Counted from the first letter of the stretch, positions 34,691 through 44,873 are shown. The stretch: 64,000 nt of DNA from Sphingomonadales bacterium (GCA_016707885.1 JADJGU010000001.1:1181501-1245500), one strand, 5' to 3'. The notes: generated by a model from the sequence alone, not told the origin. Numbers and translations are program-made.

Positions 34691-36146
34691 CGCGGGGCTG
34701 GCTTTTGTCGCCAAGCAGAAAAATGCGCTGCGGCTGGCGGCAGTGGATGCGGCTGCGCAAGCACTGGGGCTGGCACCGGGAATGGCGCTCGCCGATGCGC
34801 GGGTGCGCGTCCCCGGCCTGATCGCGGTCGAGGCCGATGCTGCGGCGGATCGGCACTGGCTCGATCTGCTCGCGCGTTCGTGCACCCGCTTCTCGCCGCA
34901 TGTCGTGCCTTGCCTTCCCGATGCCATCACCATCGATATCACGGGGTGCGAGCATCTTTTTGGCGGTGAGGCGGCGCTTGTCGAGGCGGTCGCGGGGCAT
35001 GTCGAGCAGCGCGGGATGACGGCGCGCCTTGCCTGTAGCGGCACGGCAGAGGCGGCTCTGGCGCTTGCCCGCCATGCGCGGCTGCCGGTGGTTGACGAAG
35101 GCAAGGCCATTCGCGGTTTGCCGGTGGCCGCCCTCGGGCTCGATGAAGAAGCGACACTGGGGCTGGTGCGCGCGGGGCTGAAAAGTATCGGCGCAGTGGC
35201 GGCGCGGTCCAGCGCGGCGCTCGCGGCCCGGTTCGGGATAGAGGCGGTGCGCGCGCTCGAACGGCTGTTGGGCGAAGAGCATTGCCCCGGCACGCCGTTG
35301 CGCCACCAGGCCCCCTTGCGCTTTGAGCGCCGCTTTGCCGAACCGGTCGCGCATGAACGCGCGGTTGCGGCGGCTTTTGCTGAATTGCTGACGGAGGGCG
35401 CGCGCTTGCTCGAGGAACGCGGGTTGGGCGGGCGGCGTTTCCGCCTGACGCTGGATCGCAGTGATGGCGCGAAACGGCGGCTCGCAATCGAAACCGGCGC
35501 GCCGACGCGCGATGCCGCGCTGGTGCTGCGGCTGTTTGATGAACGGATCGCCTCCCTCGCTGACCCGCTTGATCCGGGTTTCGGCTATGACCGGCTGCTG
35601 CTGCATATCCCGCTGGCGGAGCCGATCGTCGCGATCCAGCCTGCGCTTGACGGGGCGGAGAAGGCCGATGGCCGCCTCGCCGAGCTGATCGACCGGCTGA
35701 GCACGCGGCTTGGCGCCGGCAGCATCCGGCGGCTGATGCCGCAAGACAGCCATATCCCCGAACAGGCGCAACTCGCACTGCCCGCCATCCAATGCCCCGC
35801 GCCCATGCGCTGGCCCACCCCGCGCGCGGGTGAGCCGCCGCTGCGCCCGCTCTTCCTCTTCGATCCGCCACAACCGGTCGAGGTGGTGGCCGAGGTTCCC
35901 GACGGCCCACCGCACCGTTTCCGCTGGAAACGTAAATTGCACGAAGTACGGCTTTATGAAGGGCCCGAGCGGATCGCGGGTGAATGGTGGAAGAAGAAGG
36001 GTGGTGAGCAGGGCGGACACGGTGGTCTGACCCGCGACTATTACCGCATCGAGGATGCGCGCGGCCGCCGCTACTGGATTTTCCGCCACGGCCTTTATGA
36101 GGAAAAGGCGCAGCCCAAATGGTATCTCCACGGCCTGTTCGCATGA
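34560..36146 (+). CDS. imuB: ImuB, Y-family polymerase homologue of the SOS mutasome
   Basis: 528 residues from GTG 34560, with GGAG 7 nt upstream; this start gives VTDASSPKRHLAIWFPYLAA, the usual ImuB opening. The longer frame upstream to 34347 reads across imuA and is rejected. A Y-family polymerase-like palm/fingers/little-finger layout can be followed (AQALGLAPGMALADARVRVP, ITIDITGCEHLFGGEAALV, GLPVAALGLDEEATLGLVRAG), and a C-terminal region with WWKKKGGE and RDYYRIEDARGRRYWIFR. ImuB lacks polymerase activity in studied species and links DnaE2 to the sliding clamp. It overlaps imuA by 131 nt and dnaE2 by 4. Confidence 0.88.
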   Translation: MTDASSPKRHLAIWFPYLAADRLRQQEPDRIAQRPKRQSSAPPDAGLAFVAKQKNALRLAAVDAAAQALGLAPGMALADARVRVPGLIAVEADAAADRHWLDLLARSCTRFSPHVVPCLPDAITIDITGCEHLFGGEAALVEAVAGHVEQRGMTARLACSGTAEAALALARHARLPVVDEGKAIRGLPVAALGLDEEATLGLVRAGLKSIGAVAARSSAALAARFGIEAVRALERLLGEEHCPGTPLRHQAPLRFERRFAEPVAHERAVAAAFAELLTEGARLLEERGLGGRRFRLTLDRSDGAKRRLAIETGAPTRDAALVLRLFDERIASLADPLDPGFGYDRLLLHIPLAEPIVAIQPALDGAEKADGRLAELIDRLSTRLGAGSIRRLMPQDSHIPEQAQLALPAIQCPAPMRWPTPRAGEPPLRPLFLFDPPQPVEVVAEVPDGPPHRFRWKRKLHEVRLYEGPERIAGEWWKKKGGEQGGHGGLTRDYYRIEDARGRRYWIFRHGLYEEKAQPKWYLHGLFA

Positions 36147-39100
36147 GCATGAATTTCGCCGAACTGGTCGCCGCGAGCAATTACAGCTTTCTGCGCGGGG
36201 CATCGCATCCCGCCGATATGGTGTGGCGTGCGGCGCTGCTGGGGATGAGCGGTATCGGCATTGCGGACCGGAATACGGTCGCCGGCGTCGTCCGCGCGCA
36301 TGTCGCCTGGCGCGAGGTGCGCGCGCAGATGCCCGATTTCCGGTTGGCGGTTGGGGCGCGGTTGGTCTTTGCAGACACCACGCCGGATATCGTCGCCTAT
36401 CCGATGACCCGCTTTGGCTGGGGGCGGTTGACCCGGCTGTTGACGCTCGGCAACCGGCGCGCGGTGAAGGGGGATTGTATCCTCCATTTTGATGACCTGC
36501 TGGCGCATGGCGAGGACTTGTTATTGATCGCGCTAGATGGTGAGCGGGAAATGCTCGATCGCCTCAAAGCCGCCTTCCCCGGCCGTCTCTGGCTTGGCGC
36601 GACCATGCCACGCGGCGGAGCGGATGCGCGCAAATTGGTTGAATTGGAAGAATTGGGCAAGGCAACCGGCATCCCCCTGATCGGCACCAACGATGCGCTG
36701 TATGCAACGCCGGACAGCCGCGCGCTGCATGATATCGTCACCTGCATCCGCGAAGGCACGACCATCCAGAGTGCCGGCAGACGGCTCCTCGCCAATGCCG
36801 AGCGGTACCTGAAGCCGCCAGAGGAAATGGCGCGCTTGTTTCGCCACTACCCGCATGCGATTGCGGCGACGCAGGATTTGCTGTCGCGCATCACCTTCAC
36901 CCTCGACGACCTCAAATATGAATATCCGCACGAACCGGTGCCGCCGGGATGGGAACCGCAGGATTGGCTCGAACATATGGTGATGGAGGCCGCGAAGGCT
37001 CGCTTTCCCAAAGGCGTGCCTGCCCTCTGGCGCAAGACCATAGATGAGGAATTCCGCCTGATCCGCGCCAAGGGCTATGCCTATTACTTCCTCACCGTGC
37101 ACGATGTGGTGCGCCATGCGCGCAGTCTCGATCCGCCGATCCTGTGCCAGGGGCGGGGGAGCGCGGCCAATTCGGTAGTCTGCTACCTGCTTGGCATCAC
37201 GCCGGTTGACCCGGTCGCCAACAAGCTGCTCTTCACGCGCTTCCTCTCCGAAGAACGCAACGAACCGCCCGATATCGATGTCGATTTCGAGCATGAGCGG
37301 CGCGAAGAGGTGATGCAGTACATCTATAATCGCTATGGCCGCGAGCGCGCCGGGATCGCCGCGACGGTGATCCACTACCGCCCGCGCAGCACGATCCGTG
37401 AGGTGGGCAAGGCGCTGGGGCTGACCGAGGATGTGACCGCACGGCTCGCAAGCACCATCTGGGGCAGCTGGGGCGGCGATGTACCCGAGGCGCGGGTAAC
37501 CGAGGCAGGGTTCGATCCCGCCAATCCCGAAATCGCGCGATTGAAAAATCTGGTCGACCAGCTGCTCGAATTTCCCCGGCACCTCTCGCAGCATGTCGGC
37601 GGTTTCGTGCTCACCGAAGGGCGGCTGGACGAACTGGTGCCAATCCACAATGCGGCGATGCCCGACCGCACCTTCATCGAATGGGACAAGGACGATATCG
37701 ACGCGCTGGGGCTGATGAAGGTCGATGTGCTCGCGCTCGGGATGCTGACCTGCATCCGGAAAAGCTTTGACCTGATGCGCGCCAATGGTCTCGGTGATTA
37801 CAATCTCGCGACCATCCCCACCGAATGCCCCGAGGTTTACCGCATGCTGCAAAAGGGCGACAGCATCGGGACATTCCAGGTCGAAAGTCGGGCGCAGATC
37901 AACATGCTGCCGCGGATGAAGCCCGCCTGCCTTTACGACCTTGTCATCCAGGTGGCTATCGTGCGGCCGGGGCCGATCCAGGGCGGGATGGTGCATCCCT
38001 ATCTGCGCCGCCGCAATAAAGAGGAAGCGGTCGACTATCCCTCGCCAGCAGCACCGCACGATCTCGATGAGCTGCGCGACGTCCTCGAAAAGACGCTGGG
38101 TGTGCCCTTGTTTCAGGAGCAGGCGATGAAGCTTGCCATTGTTGCCGCCAATTTCACCCCGGCGCAGGCCGATGGCCTCAGGCGGGCGATGGCGACCTTT
38201 CGCAATGTCGGCACGATGCACCGTTATGAGGAGATGCTGGTCGATGGCATGGTCGCGCGCGGCTATACCCGCGACTTTGCCGAACGCTGCTTTGGCCAGA
38301 TCAAGGGCTTTGGCGAATATGGCTTCCCCGAAAGCCATGCGCAGGCCTTTGGCTGGCTGGCCTATGTGTCGAGCTGGCTCAAATGCCACCATCCGGCGGT
38401 GTTCACCTGCGCGCTGCTCAATTCGCAACCGATGGGCTTTTACGCCCCCGCGCAACTGGTGCGCGATGCAAAGGAACATGGCGTCGAGGTGCGCGGGGTC
38501 GACGTAGGTGTGAGCGGTTGGGATAATGGCGTGGAGTGGACGGCGGGTGAAAAGCTGGCCCTCCGCCTCGGCTTTCGCCAGATTGATGGTTTCCGTCAGG
38601 CATGGGGAGAGGCTATCGAAGCTGCGCGTGCATTCGGCCCCTTCACCTCGATCGAGGATCTGGCCCGCCGTGCCGCATTACCCCCCGCCGCCTTGCGCAA
38701 GCTGGCCGACGCCGATGCCTTTGGCTCATTGGGCAAGGGGCGGCGCGATGCGCTGTGGGAGGCGCGGCGAACGCCTTCCGACCAGCTACCGCTCTTTGCC
38801 TTTGCCGATGCGGCGGAACTGGGGGCGGAGCCGGATGCGCAGCTGCCCAAAATGCCGCTGTCGGAGGAGGTGGTCGCCGATTACCAGATGCTGCGGCTGT
38901 CGCTGAAGGCGCATCCGATGCAGTTCCTGCGTGATCGCTTCACCCGCGAAGGCATATTGAGCTGCGCCGATACCAATGCCGCGCCCGACGGACGACGGGT
39001 GGCGTGCGCGGGCATCGTCCTCATCCGCCAGCGGCCGGGCAAGGGCAATGCCGTGTTCATCACGATCGAGGACGAGACCGGCGTGGTCAACGCGCTCCTT

Positions 39101-39400
39101 TGGGCGCGCGATATGGAAAAACAGCGCCGCGCGGTGATGGCATCGCGGCTGATGCGGATCGAGGGCGTAATCCAGCGCAGCAAGGAAGATGTCGTCCATC
39201 TGATGGCTGCCCGCATCATCGACTGCACCGATCGGCTCGACCATCTCTCCGAAAACCACCGCGCCGATCCGCAACTGGCACGCGCCGACGAGGTTACCCG
39301 CCCGCAAGCTCCTCGCGCATCATCGCCACGCGCACCGGGACGTAGCGCCGGGCATCCGCGCAATGTACGGATATTGCCCAAGTCGCGCGATTTTCACTGA
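36143..39400 (+). CDS. dnaE2: Error-prone DNA polymerase DnaE2
   Basis: 1085 residues from ATG 36143, overlapping the imuB stop as ATGA (ATG 36149 is equally good). An N-terminal PHP domain starts NFAELVAASNYSFLRGASHP. The C-family polymerase core has CQGRGSAANSVVCYLLGIT and the catalytic acids of PPDIDVDFEHERREEV. A helix-hairpin region and an OB-fold follow (RVACAGIVLIRQRPGKGNAV). It is the catalytic subunit of damage-induced translesion synthesis and mutagenesis. Length and motifs are complete. Confidence 0.93.
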   Translation: MSMNFAELVAASNYSFLRGASHPADMVWRAALLGMSGIGIADRNTVAGVVRAHVAWREVRAQMPDFRLAVGARLVFADTTPDIVAYPMTRFGWGRLTRLLTLGNRRAVKGDCILHFDDLLAHGEDLLLIALDGEREMLDRLKAAFPGRLWLGATMPRGGADARKLVELEELGKATGIPLIGTNDALYATPDSRALHDIVTCIREGTTIQSAGRRLLANAERYLKPPEEMARLFRHYPHAIAATQDLLSRITFTLDDLKYEYPHEPVPPGWEPQDWLEHMVMEAAKARFPKGVPALWRKTIDEEFRLIRAKGYAYYFLTVHDVVRHARSLDPPILCQGRGSAANSVVCYLLGITPVDPVANKLLFTRFLSEERNEPPDIDVDFEHERREEVMQYIYNRYGRERAGIAATVIHYRPRSTIREVGKALGLTEDVTARLASTIWGSWGGDVPEARVTEAGFDPANPEIARLKNLVDQLLEFPRHLSQHVGGFVLTEGRLDELVPIHNAAMPDRTFIEWDKDDIDALGLMKVDVLALGMLTCIRKSFDLMRANGLGDYNLATIPTECPEVYRMLQKGDSIGTFQVESRAQINMLPRMKPACLYDLVIQVAIVRPGPIQGGMVHPYLRRRNKEEAVDYPSPAAPHDLDELRDVLEKTLGVPLFQEQAMKLAIVAANFTPAQADGLRRAMATFRNVGTMHRYEEMLVDGMVARGYTRDFAERCFGQIKGFGEYGFPESHAQAFGWLAYVSSWLKCHHPAVFTCALLNSQPMGFYAPAQLVRDAKEHGVEVRGVDVGVSGWDNGVEWTAGEKLALRLGFRQIDGFRQAWGEAIEAARAFGPFTSIEDLARRAALPPAALRKLADADAFGSLGKGRRDALWEARRTPSDQLPLFAFADAAELGAEPDAQLPKMPLSEEVVADYQMLRLSLKAHPMQFLRDRFTREGILSCADTNAAPDGRRVACAGIVLIRQRPGKGNAVFITIEDETGVVNALLWARDMEKQRRAVMASRLMRIEGVIQRSKEDVVHLMAARIIDCTDRLDHLSENHRADPQLARADEVTRPQAPRASSPRAPGRSAGHPRNVRILPKSRDFH

Positions 39401-39416
39401 GGGCGGAGGCCCTCAG
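39397..39416. terminator. Hairpin shared by the convergent ends of dnaE2 and the acyl-CoA synthetase
   Basis: Perfect 7-bp stem ctgaggg/ccctcag with a 6-nt loop; each arm contains one of the two TGA stops. No T-run on either side, so termination is only possible, not shown. Confidence 0.4.
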
Positions 39417-41104
39417 CCCATTTGTGCGGCGAATGTATCCCGCAATTCACGACGCAGAAACTTCCCGCTCGCATTGCGCGGCAGCGGCTCGTCGACAAAC
39501 CAGACAAAGCGGGGGAGCTTGTGCTTGGCAATATGCTTGGCCATTTCCTCGCGCAGGGAATCGGCGTCGAGCGTTTCTCCCGATTTCAGGAAGATGGCTG
39601 CGGCCACTTCTTCACCCATGCGATCATCGGGAACGCCAAATACGCTGCACTCTGCGACGGCGGGCTGGCGATAGATGGCCGCCTCGACCTCGACACAATA
39701 GACATTCTCACCACCGCGCAGCACCATATCTTTCTTGCGGTCGACGATGTAAATGAAGCCGTCTTCGTCCATGCGCGCGATGTCTCCGGTGTGCAGCCAG
39801 CCATCGGTGATCGATTCGGCGGTAGCATCGGGGCGATTGATATAGCCCTTGATGACGGCGGCGCCGCGCACCCACAATTCGCCCGTTTCGCCGAGCGGTA
39901 CTTCATTGCCATCATCGTCAACGCATTTGGCCTCATAAACCGGCATCGCAGGGCCTGCGCTATCGGGCCGGTCGACATAGAAATCGCCGCCCAGCGAGGT
40001 GATAATCCCGCAAGTTTCGGTCATGCCATAGCCCGTAGTCGGCCGCGCGGTTTCAACCGCTTCATCGATTTTGAGCACCTGATCGGGTGGCACCTGCGCG
40101 CCGCCACCCGACAAGGCAAGCAGGCTGGAGGTGTCGGTATTGGGGAAATCGGGATGGGTTATCAGCTCGCGCGCCATGATCGGCACGCCACTCATCCCGG
40201 TCACACGTTCACGTTCGATGATCTTCAGTGCGTCGCCTGCGTCCCAGCGGTACATCAGCACCATCGCGCCACCGGCAGCGGTGACACCATAGGCCGCGCA
40301 ATTATTTGCCGTGACGTGGAACAATGGTGTCGTCACCAGAGTGACCGGTACTGGCGGGGTCGCCGGGGGTGCCACGCCGGTCGCCCGTTCGACTGCAAGC
40401 GTTGAAGAGGATGCCGCATAGAGCATGTTGAACAGATTGGCGACGCAGCCCCGGTGGGTCAGCTGTGCGCCCTTGGGGAAGCCCGTTGTGCCTGATGTAT
40501 AAAAAATGCAGGCGTCCGATTCGGGATCGACCGTGACTGCAGGCATCTCGCCACCATGCGCGATCACTTCGGACCAAGGGGTGATATCCGGCGCCGTTGC
40601 ATCGAGCCGCACGCCGACCAGTTTCACCGTCCCGGCGAGTTCGGACTTTTCGCGAAAGCGCGCCAGCCGCTCCGCATCGAGGAAGAGGATTTTGGGTTCT
40701 GAATCCTTGAGTGCAAAGGCCATTTCCTCGGTCGTCCACCAGGCGTTCATGCCGACGGCGGTGACGCCGCTGGCGACGCAAGCCCAATAGATCAGCATCC
40801 ATTCGGGATAGTTGCGCATCGCGATCGCCACGCGATCACCCGGCTGGACACCCTGTTCGGCCATCCACGCTGCGATGGCATTCACCTGCGCATGGGCTTC
40901 GGCATAGGTCATCCGCTCATCTTGGTAGATGAGGTAGGGGCGTTCGGCGAATGCCACCGTCGATAACCACACCTCGCGGACGCTGGGTGGGGCATTTTTG
41001 TAAGTGCGGATGCGGTTTCCCAGGATATCGGCTTGGACGATTTCAAACGGTCCACCGGGGCCCGTCAACTCATCGCGCACCTGGCGCAGCTCGGAATAAT
41101 ACAT
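39413..41104 (-). CDS. AMP-dependent acyl-CoA synthetase
   Basis: 563 residues from ATG 41104, which has AGGAGAGGC directly upstream. ANL-superfamily signatures: P-loop YTSGTTGFPKGAQLTHRG, GYGMTETCGI, the TGD of DGWLHTGDIARMDEDG, DRKKDMVLRGGENVY and the adenylation lysine in LPRNASGKFLRREL near the end. It activates a carboxylate with ATP and loads CoA. The body resembles medium/long-chain fatty acyl-CoA ligases (FadD type); the exact substrate cannot be read. Monocistronic and convergent with dnaE2. Confidence 0.88.
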   Translation of the reverse strand: MYYSELRQVRDELTGPGGPFEIVQADILGNRIRTYKNAPPSVREVWLSTVAFAERPYLIYQDERMTYAEAHAQVNAIAAWMAEQGVQPGDRVAIAMRNYPEWMLIYWACVASGVTAVGMNAWWTTEEMAFALKDSEPKILFLDAERLARFREKSELAGTVKLVGVRLDATAPDITPWSEVIAHGGEMPAVTVDPESDACIFYTSGTTGFPKGAQLTHRGCVANLFNMLYAASSSTLAVERATGVAPPATPPVPVTLVTTPLFHVTANNCAAYGVTAAGGAMVLMYRWDAGDALKIIERERVTGMSGVPIMARELITHPDFPNTDTSSLLALSGGGAQVPPDQVLKIDEAVETARPTTGYGMTETCGIITSLGGDFYVDRPDSAGPAMPVYEAKCVDDDGNEVPLGETGELWVRGAAVIKGYINRPDATAESITDGWLHTGDIARMDEDGFIYIVDRKKDMVLRGGENVYCVEVEAAIYRQPAVAECSVFGVPDDRMGEEVAAAIFLKSGETLDADSLREEMAKHIAKHKLPRFVWFVDEPLPRNASGKFLRRELRDTFAAQMG

Positions 41105-41185
41105 GCCTCTCCTCACATTCTTCTCGAGAGAAAGGCATAAAGGCGAACGCGGCAAGCGCAAGCCCCGATTTAATCGGGTGATTAA

Positions 41186-41350
41186 TCAGAAGTCGACGGC
41201 AATGCCTTTTAGTTCCCAATCGCCATAGCGCACCGGGTCAGGACGCTCCTCGTCGGGGAGCGGATTGTGCTCCACCGCCTTGGGTTCGGGCACAGGCGGA
41301 CTTTTCGACAGATAGGCTGGCGGTTTCACATGCGGCGGGCGCTTGCCCAT
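41186..41350 (-). CDS. DUF1674 protein, SDHAF4-like succinate dehydrogenase assembly factor
   Basis: 54 residues from ATG 41350. A proline- and lysine-rich N-terminal half is followed by the family signature DPVRYGDWELKGIAVDF at the C-terminus. In mitochondria SDHAF4 binds flavinylated SdhA and helps its assembly; bacterial DUF1674 proteins keep the same C-terminal motif. It is divergent from htpX, 75 nt away. Easy to miss because of its size, but the motif is clear. Confidence 0.8.
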   Translation of the reverse strand: MGKRPPHVKPPAYLSKSPPVPEPKAVEHNPLPDEERPDPVRYGDWELKGIAVDF

Positions 41351-41425
41351 GGTGAGGCTCCTAAGGACATTCTTGAAAGCAGAACAACGTCCCCCCACAT
41401 TGGGCCTCATACGGAGGATATCAAG

Positions 41426-42289
41426 ATGAATATGCTCAAGACGACAATGCTGCTGGCGGCGCTGACGGCGCTGTTCATGGCGCTGGGCTATACGCTCGGT
41501 GGCTCGGGCGGAGCGGTGATCTCGCTGCTGGTCGCGGCGGGGATGAACCTGTTCACCTATTGGAATGCCGACAAAATCGTCCTCAAGATGCATAATGCGC
41601 GTGAGGTTGATGCGCAGAGCGAACCCAATTTTTATGGGCTGGTCGCCAATCTCGCGCGCCGCGCCAACATGCCGATGCCGCGCGTTTATATTGTCGATAC
41701 CGCCAATCCCAATGCCTTTGCCACCGGGCGCAATCCGGAAAATGCCGCGGTTGCTGCAACCACCGGCCTGCTGTCGATGCTCAGCCGCGACGAGGTGGAA
41801 GGCGTGATGGCGCACGAGCTGGCGCATGTGAAAAACCGTGACACACTCATCATGACGATGGTAGCGACGATTGCCGGCGCACTGTCGATGCTGGCCAATT
41901 TCGGGCTGTTCTTTCGTGATAGCGAGCGAAACGGTTTGGCGACCTTGCTCGCTGTCCTGATTGCGCCCTTCGCAGCAATGATCGTGCAACTGGCGATCAG
42001 CCGGACGCGCGAATATGGGGCTGACCGCACCGGCGCCGAGATATCGGGTAAGCCACTCGCCCTTGCCGCGGCGCTTGCCAAAATATCGGGTGCGGCACAG
42101 GCGATCCCCAATCCGGTCAGCGAGCGCAACCCATCGGCGGCGCAGCTTTACATCGTTCCGACGCATGTCTCGGAAATCTTCTCGACCCACCCCGCGACCG
42201 AGAACCGGATTGCGGAGTTGGAGGCTTTGGCAGAGCAGATGGGTTCGGGCCCCCGCCGTAGCGCGCTTGATCCATTGAGCCGGAGCTAA
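41426..42289 (+). CDS. htpX: Membrane zinc protease HtpX
   Basis: 287 residues from ATG 41426, with GGAGG 10 nt upstream. Two N-terminal helices (MLLAALTALFMALGYTL, GAVISLLVAAGMNLF), the zinc motif HELAH near residue 130 in GVMAHELAHVKNRDTLI, two further helices, and the third zinc ligand in SRTREYGADRTGAE. HtpX is an inner-membrane M48 protease degrading misfolded membrane proteins. Length and topology are normal. Confidence 0.92.
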   Translation: MNMLKTTMLLAALTALFMALGYTLGGSGGAVISLLVAAGMNLFTYWNADKIVLKMHNAREVDAQSEPNFYGLVANLARRANMPMPRVYIVDTANPNAFATGRNPENAAVAATTGLLSMLSRDEVEGVMAHELAHVKNRDTLIMTMVATIAGALSMLANFGLFFRDSERNGLATLLAVLIAPFAAMIVQLAISRTREYGADRTGAEISGKPLALAAALAKISGAAQAIPNPVSERNPSAAQLYIVPTHVSEIFSTHPATENRIAELEALAEQMGSGPRRSALDPLSRS

Positions 42290-42334
42290 CACAAGCGGAT
42301 TGTAGTCGCCCTGTCACGCGCCTAAAGCCCGGCG

Positions 42335-43608
42335 ATGAACACTCGCCCCACCACCGCCACCGGCCTTGCTGCACGCCGTACCGCTCTGCGCATGCTCGAC
42401 GCCTGCCTGCGCACGGGCCAACCGCTTGACCAGGCGGCGAGCGCGATGGCGAAGGGGCTTGAACCGTCGGACCGCGCGCTGGCGATTGCCATTGCGCAGG
42501 AAGTGCTGCGCTGGCTTCCGGATCTCGACCTGCTGATCGATAGCCAGACCCGTCTTCCGTTGGCGGATGACGCCAAGGCGCGGATGGTTTTGCGCATGGC
42601 ACTGGCGCAGATGCTGCGGTTGGGCACACCGCCGCACGCGGCCATATCGACGGCCCTGCCACTGCTTGAAAAAGGGCCGAGGCGGCTGGTGCACGGCGTT
42701 TTGGGCTCGCTCTGGCGGTTGCAGCCGAAATTGCCCGAGGCGCCAAGTCTGACGCATCCAGTGGCCGACCGCTGGAAAGCGGCATGGGGCGCCGAAATGG
42801 TCGAAGCGGCGCGTGTCGCTTTGGCCGAACCGCCTGCGCTCGATCTGGTTCTGGCTGATCCCTCGCAGAACACCAAATGGGTCGAAGAACTGGAAGGTAC
42901 CAGCCTCGCACCCGGCCATATCCGTTTGGCGCGAGGATCGGCTATAGAGATGCTGCCGGGCTATGCAGAGGGGGCTTGGTGGGTGCAGGATCTGGCGGCG
43001 AGTCTGCCGGCACGATTGCTGGGGCAAGGGCATCATTCAGAGATAGCTGACCTATGTGCGGCCCCCGGTGGCAAGACGATGCAGTTGGCGAGTCAGGGTT
43101 GGAATGTCACCGCATTGGACAAATCGGCGAAGCGGATGGAGCGGTTGCAGGCCAATCTGGAGCGGACCGGGCTGGCGGCGAAATCCAACATTGGCGATGT
43201 GCTGACGTGGGAACCAGAGGCGCCATTCGACGCCGTGCTGCTCGACGCGCCCTGCACTGCGACAGGCACTTTCCGCCGCCATCCCGATGTGCTCCACCGG
43301 ATCGGGCCCAAGCAGGTGCCGAACTGGTCGAACTGCAAACGGCGATGCTCGACAAGGCGGCGGCCATGGTCAAACCCAGCGGCACATTGGTCTATGCAAC
43401 CTGCTCGCTCGAGCCCGAAGAAGGCGAGCTACAGGCCGATGCCTTCCTCGCGCGGCACGGCAATTTCGCCAAAGCAAAAATCGACACCGACCTTCTGCCC
43501 GAAGGCATCACGCCGACAGACGGATATGTCCGCACGCTGCCCGGCATGCTTGCGGACAAGGGCGGGCTCGACGGCTTCTTCATTGCCTGCTTCATCCGCG
43601 CGCAATAA
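42335..43608 (+). pseudogene. rsmB: 16S rRNA m5C967 methyltransferase RsmB, frameshifted
   Basis: The N-terminal NusB-like domain (about 5-130) and the first part of the methyltransferase are intact: ADLCAAPGGKTMQLASQGW, LDAPCTATGTFRRHPD. Near 43315 one base is missing after HRIGPKQV: the current frame runs on as nonsense to 43636. The expected LVELQTAMLDKAAAMVKPSG, YATCSLEPEEGE with the catalytic cysteine, and GFFIACFIRAQ lie in the +1 frame and end at 43608. As given, the product lacks the second catalytic cysteine. A real mutation or a one-base sequence error are both possible. Confidence 0.85.
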
Positions 43609-43617
43609 GGTAGGGCG

Positions 43618-44142
43618 ATGCAAGCGCCTACCCTAACCGCTGACCGCCTGATCCTCGCGCCTATAAGCCTCGACCATTGGGAGGCCTATGCAGCGGCATG
43701 GGCCGATCCGGCAATGACCGAGTTTATCGGTGGCAAGCCACGCACCCGCACCGAAAGCTGGGGCAAGTTCCTCGCCGCCGCCGCGCTCTGGCAGTTCATG
43801 GGCTATGGCTATTGGTCGTTCCTAGACCGTGCCACCGGAAGATTTTTGGGCAATGGCGGGCTATCCTGGTTCGAACGCGGGGTAGCGGGGCTTGAAGGCG
43901 TGCCCGAAGCAGGATGGGCTTTCATTCCTGACGCATGGGGCAAAGGGCTTGCTACCGAAGCGATGGGGGCGGCGCTGGCATGGGCTGACGACGAACTCAA
44001 GGCACCCGAAATTCGCTGTATCATCGATCCGGGGAATCGGGCGTCGCGAAGGGTTGCAGAGAAGCTGGGCTTCCGCTTTCTGGAGGCCACAGACGAAGCG
44101 ATGGGCCGTATCGAGCTTTTTTCGCGACAACGCGGTGGATAA
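43618..44142 (+). CDS. GNAT family N-acetyltransferase (RimJ/RimL-like)
   Basis: 174 residues. TLTADRLILAPISLDHWEAY is the usual opening of the RimJ/RimL group, followed by GFIGNGGLSWFE-like and AGWAFIPDAWGKGLATEAMG, the acetyl-CoA pyrophosphate loop, and NRASRRVAEKLGFR. It transfers acetyl from acetyl-CoA to an amine; substrates in this group range from ribosomal N-termini to small molecules, and nothing here narrows it. It starts 9 nt after rsmB. Confidence 0.82.
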   Translation: MQAPTLTADRLILAPISLDHWEAYAAAWADPAMTEFIGGKPRTRTESWGKFLAAAALWQFMGYGYWSFLDRATGRFLGNGGLSWFERGVAGLEGVPEAGWAFIPDAWGKGLATEAMGAALAWADDELKAPEIRCIIDPGNRASRRVAEKLGFRFLEATDEAMGRIELFSRQRGG

Positions 44143-44213
44143 AACGGTGGATTAGTTGTGCATGAAGGGGTGCTTGCCTTGCCCCTGCTGCGCAGTCCCG
44201 CTAAGCGCCAGCC

Positions 44214-44873
44214 ATGAACGCTCCTATCCGCATTGCCCCTTCGATCCTTTCCGCCGATTTTGCGCGTCTGGGCGAAGAGGTTCGTGCGATTGACGAGGCA
44301 GGCTGTGACTGGATCCATGTCGATGTGATGGACGGCCATTTCGTACCCAACATCACGATCGGCCCGGCCGTCGTGAAGGCTCTGCGCCCGCATAGCGCGA
44401 AGCCATTCGATGTCCATCTGATGATCTCGCCGGTCGACCAATTTGTGAAGGACTTCGCTGACGCAGGCGCCGATATCATTTCCTTCCATCCGGAGGCGGG
44501 ACCGCACCCGCACCGCACGGTGCAGTTGATCAAGTCACTGGGCAAACAGGCGGGCATTGTGCTTAACCCGCATACGCCGGCAAAGATGCTCGATTATCTG
44601 ATTGAAGAGATCGACCTTGTGCTGGTGATGAGCGTCAATCCCGGCTTTGGCGGGCAAAGCTTCATTTCCAGCCAGCTGCGCAAGATCGAGGCCATCCGCA
44701 AGATGATTGAAAAGACCGGCAAGGACATCCGCCTTGAAGTCGATGGCGGCATTACGGTTGAAACCGCGCCGCTCGCCATTTCGGCAGGCGCGGATACGCT
44801 GGTTGCCGGAACCGCGACCTTCAAAGGCGGACCAACTGCCTATGCCGCCAATATCGCAGCTTTGAGGGGATAA
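44214..44873 (+). CDS. rpe: Ribulose-phosphate 3-epimerase
   Basis: 219 residues, full length. TIM-barrel enzyme with IAPSILSADFARLGEEV, the metal ligands in DWIHVDVMDGHFVPN, FDVHLMI, VLVMSVNPGFGGQSF and LEVDGGITVETA. It interconverts ribulose 5-phosphate and xylulose 5-phosphate in the pentose phosphate pathway. The stop overlaps the next start as TAATG, so it is coupled to the heparinase-like gene. Confidence 0.93.
   Translation: MNAPIRIAPSILSADFARLGEEVRAIDEAGCDWIHVDVMDGHFVPNITIGPAVVKALRPHSAKPFDVHLMISPVDQFVKDFADAGADIISFHPEAGPHPHRTVQLIKSLGKQAGIVLNPHTPAKMLDYLIEEIDLVLVMSVNPGFGGQSFISSQLRKIEAIRKMIEKTGKDIRLEVDGGITVETAPLAISAGADTLVAGTATFKGGPTAYAANIAALRG

Noticed and set aside
36533..38479. A 648-residue open frame antisense to dnaE2, and a 542-residue one antisense to imuB (34575-36203)
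   Set aside because: Both lie opposite strongly conserved, motif-bearing genes and have low-complexity, Arg/Ala/His-rich composition typical of the antisense of GC-rich coding DNA.
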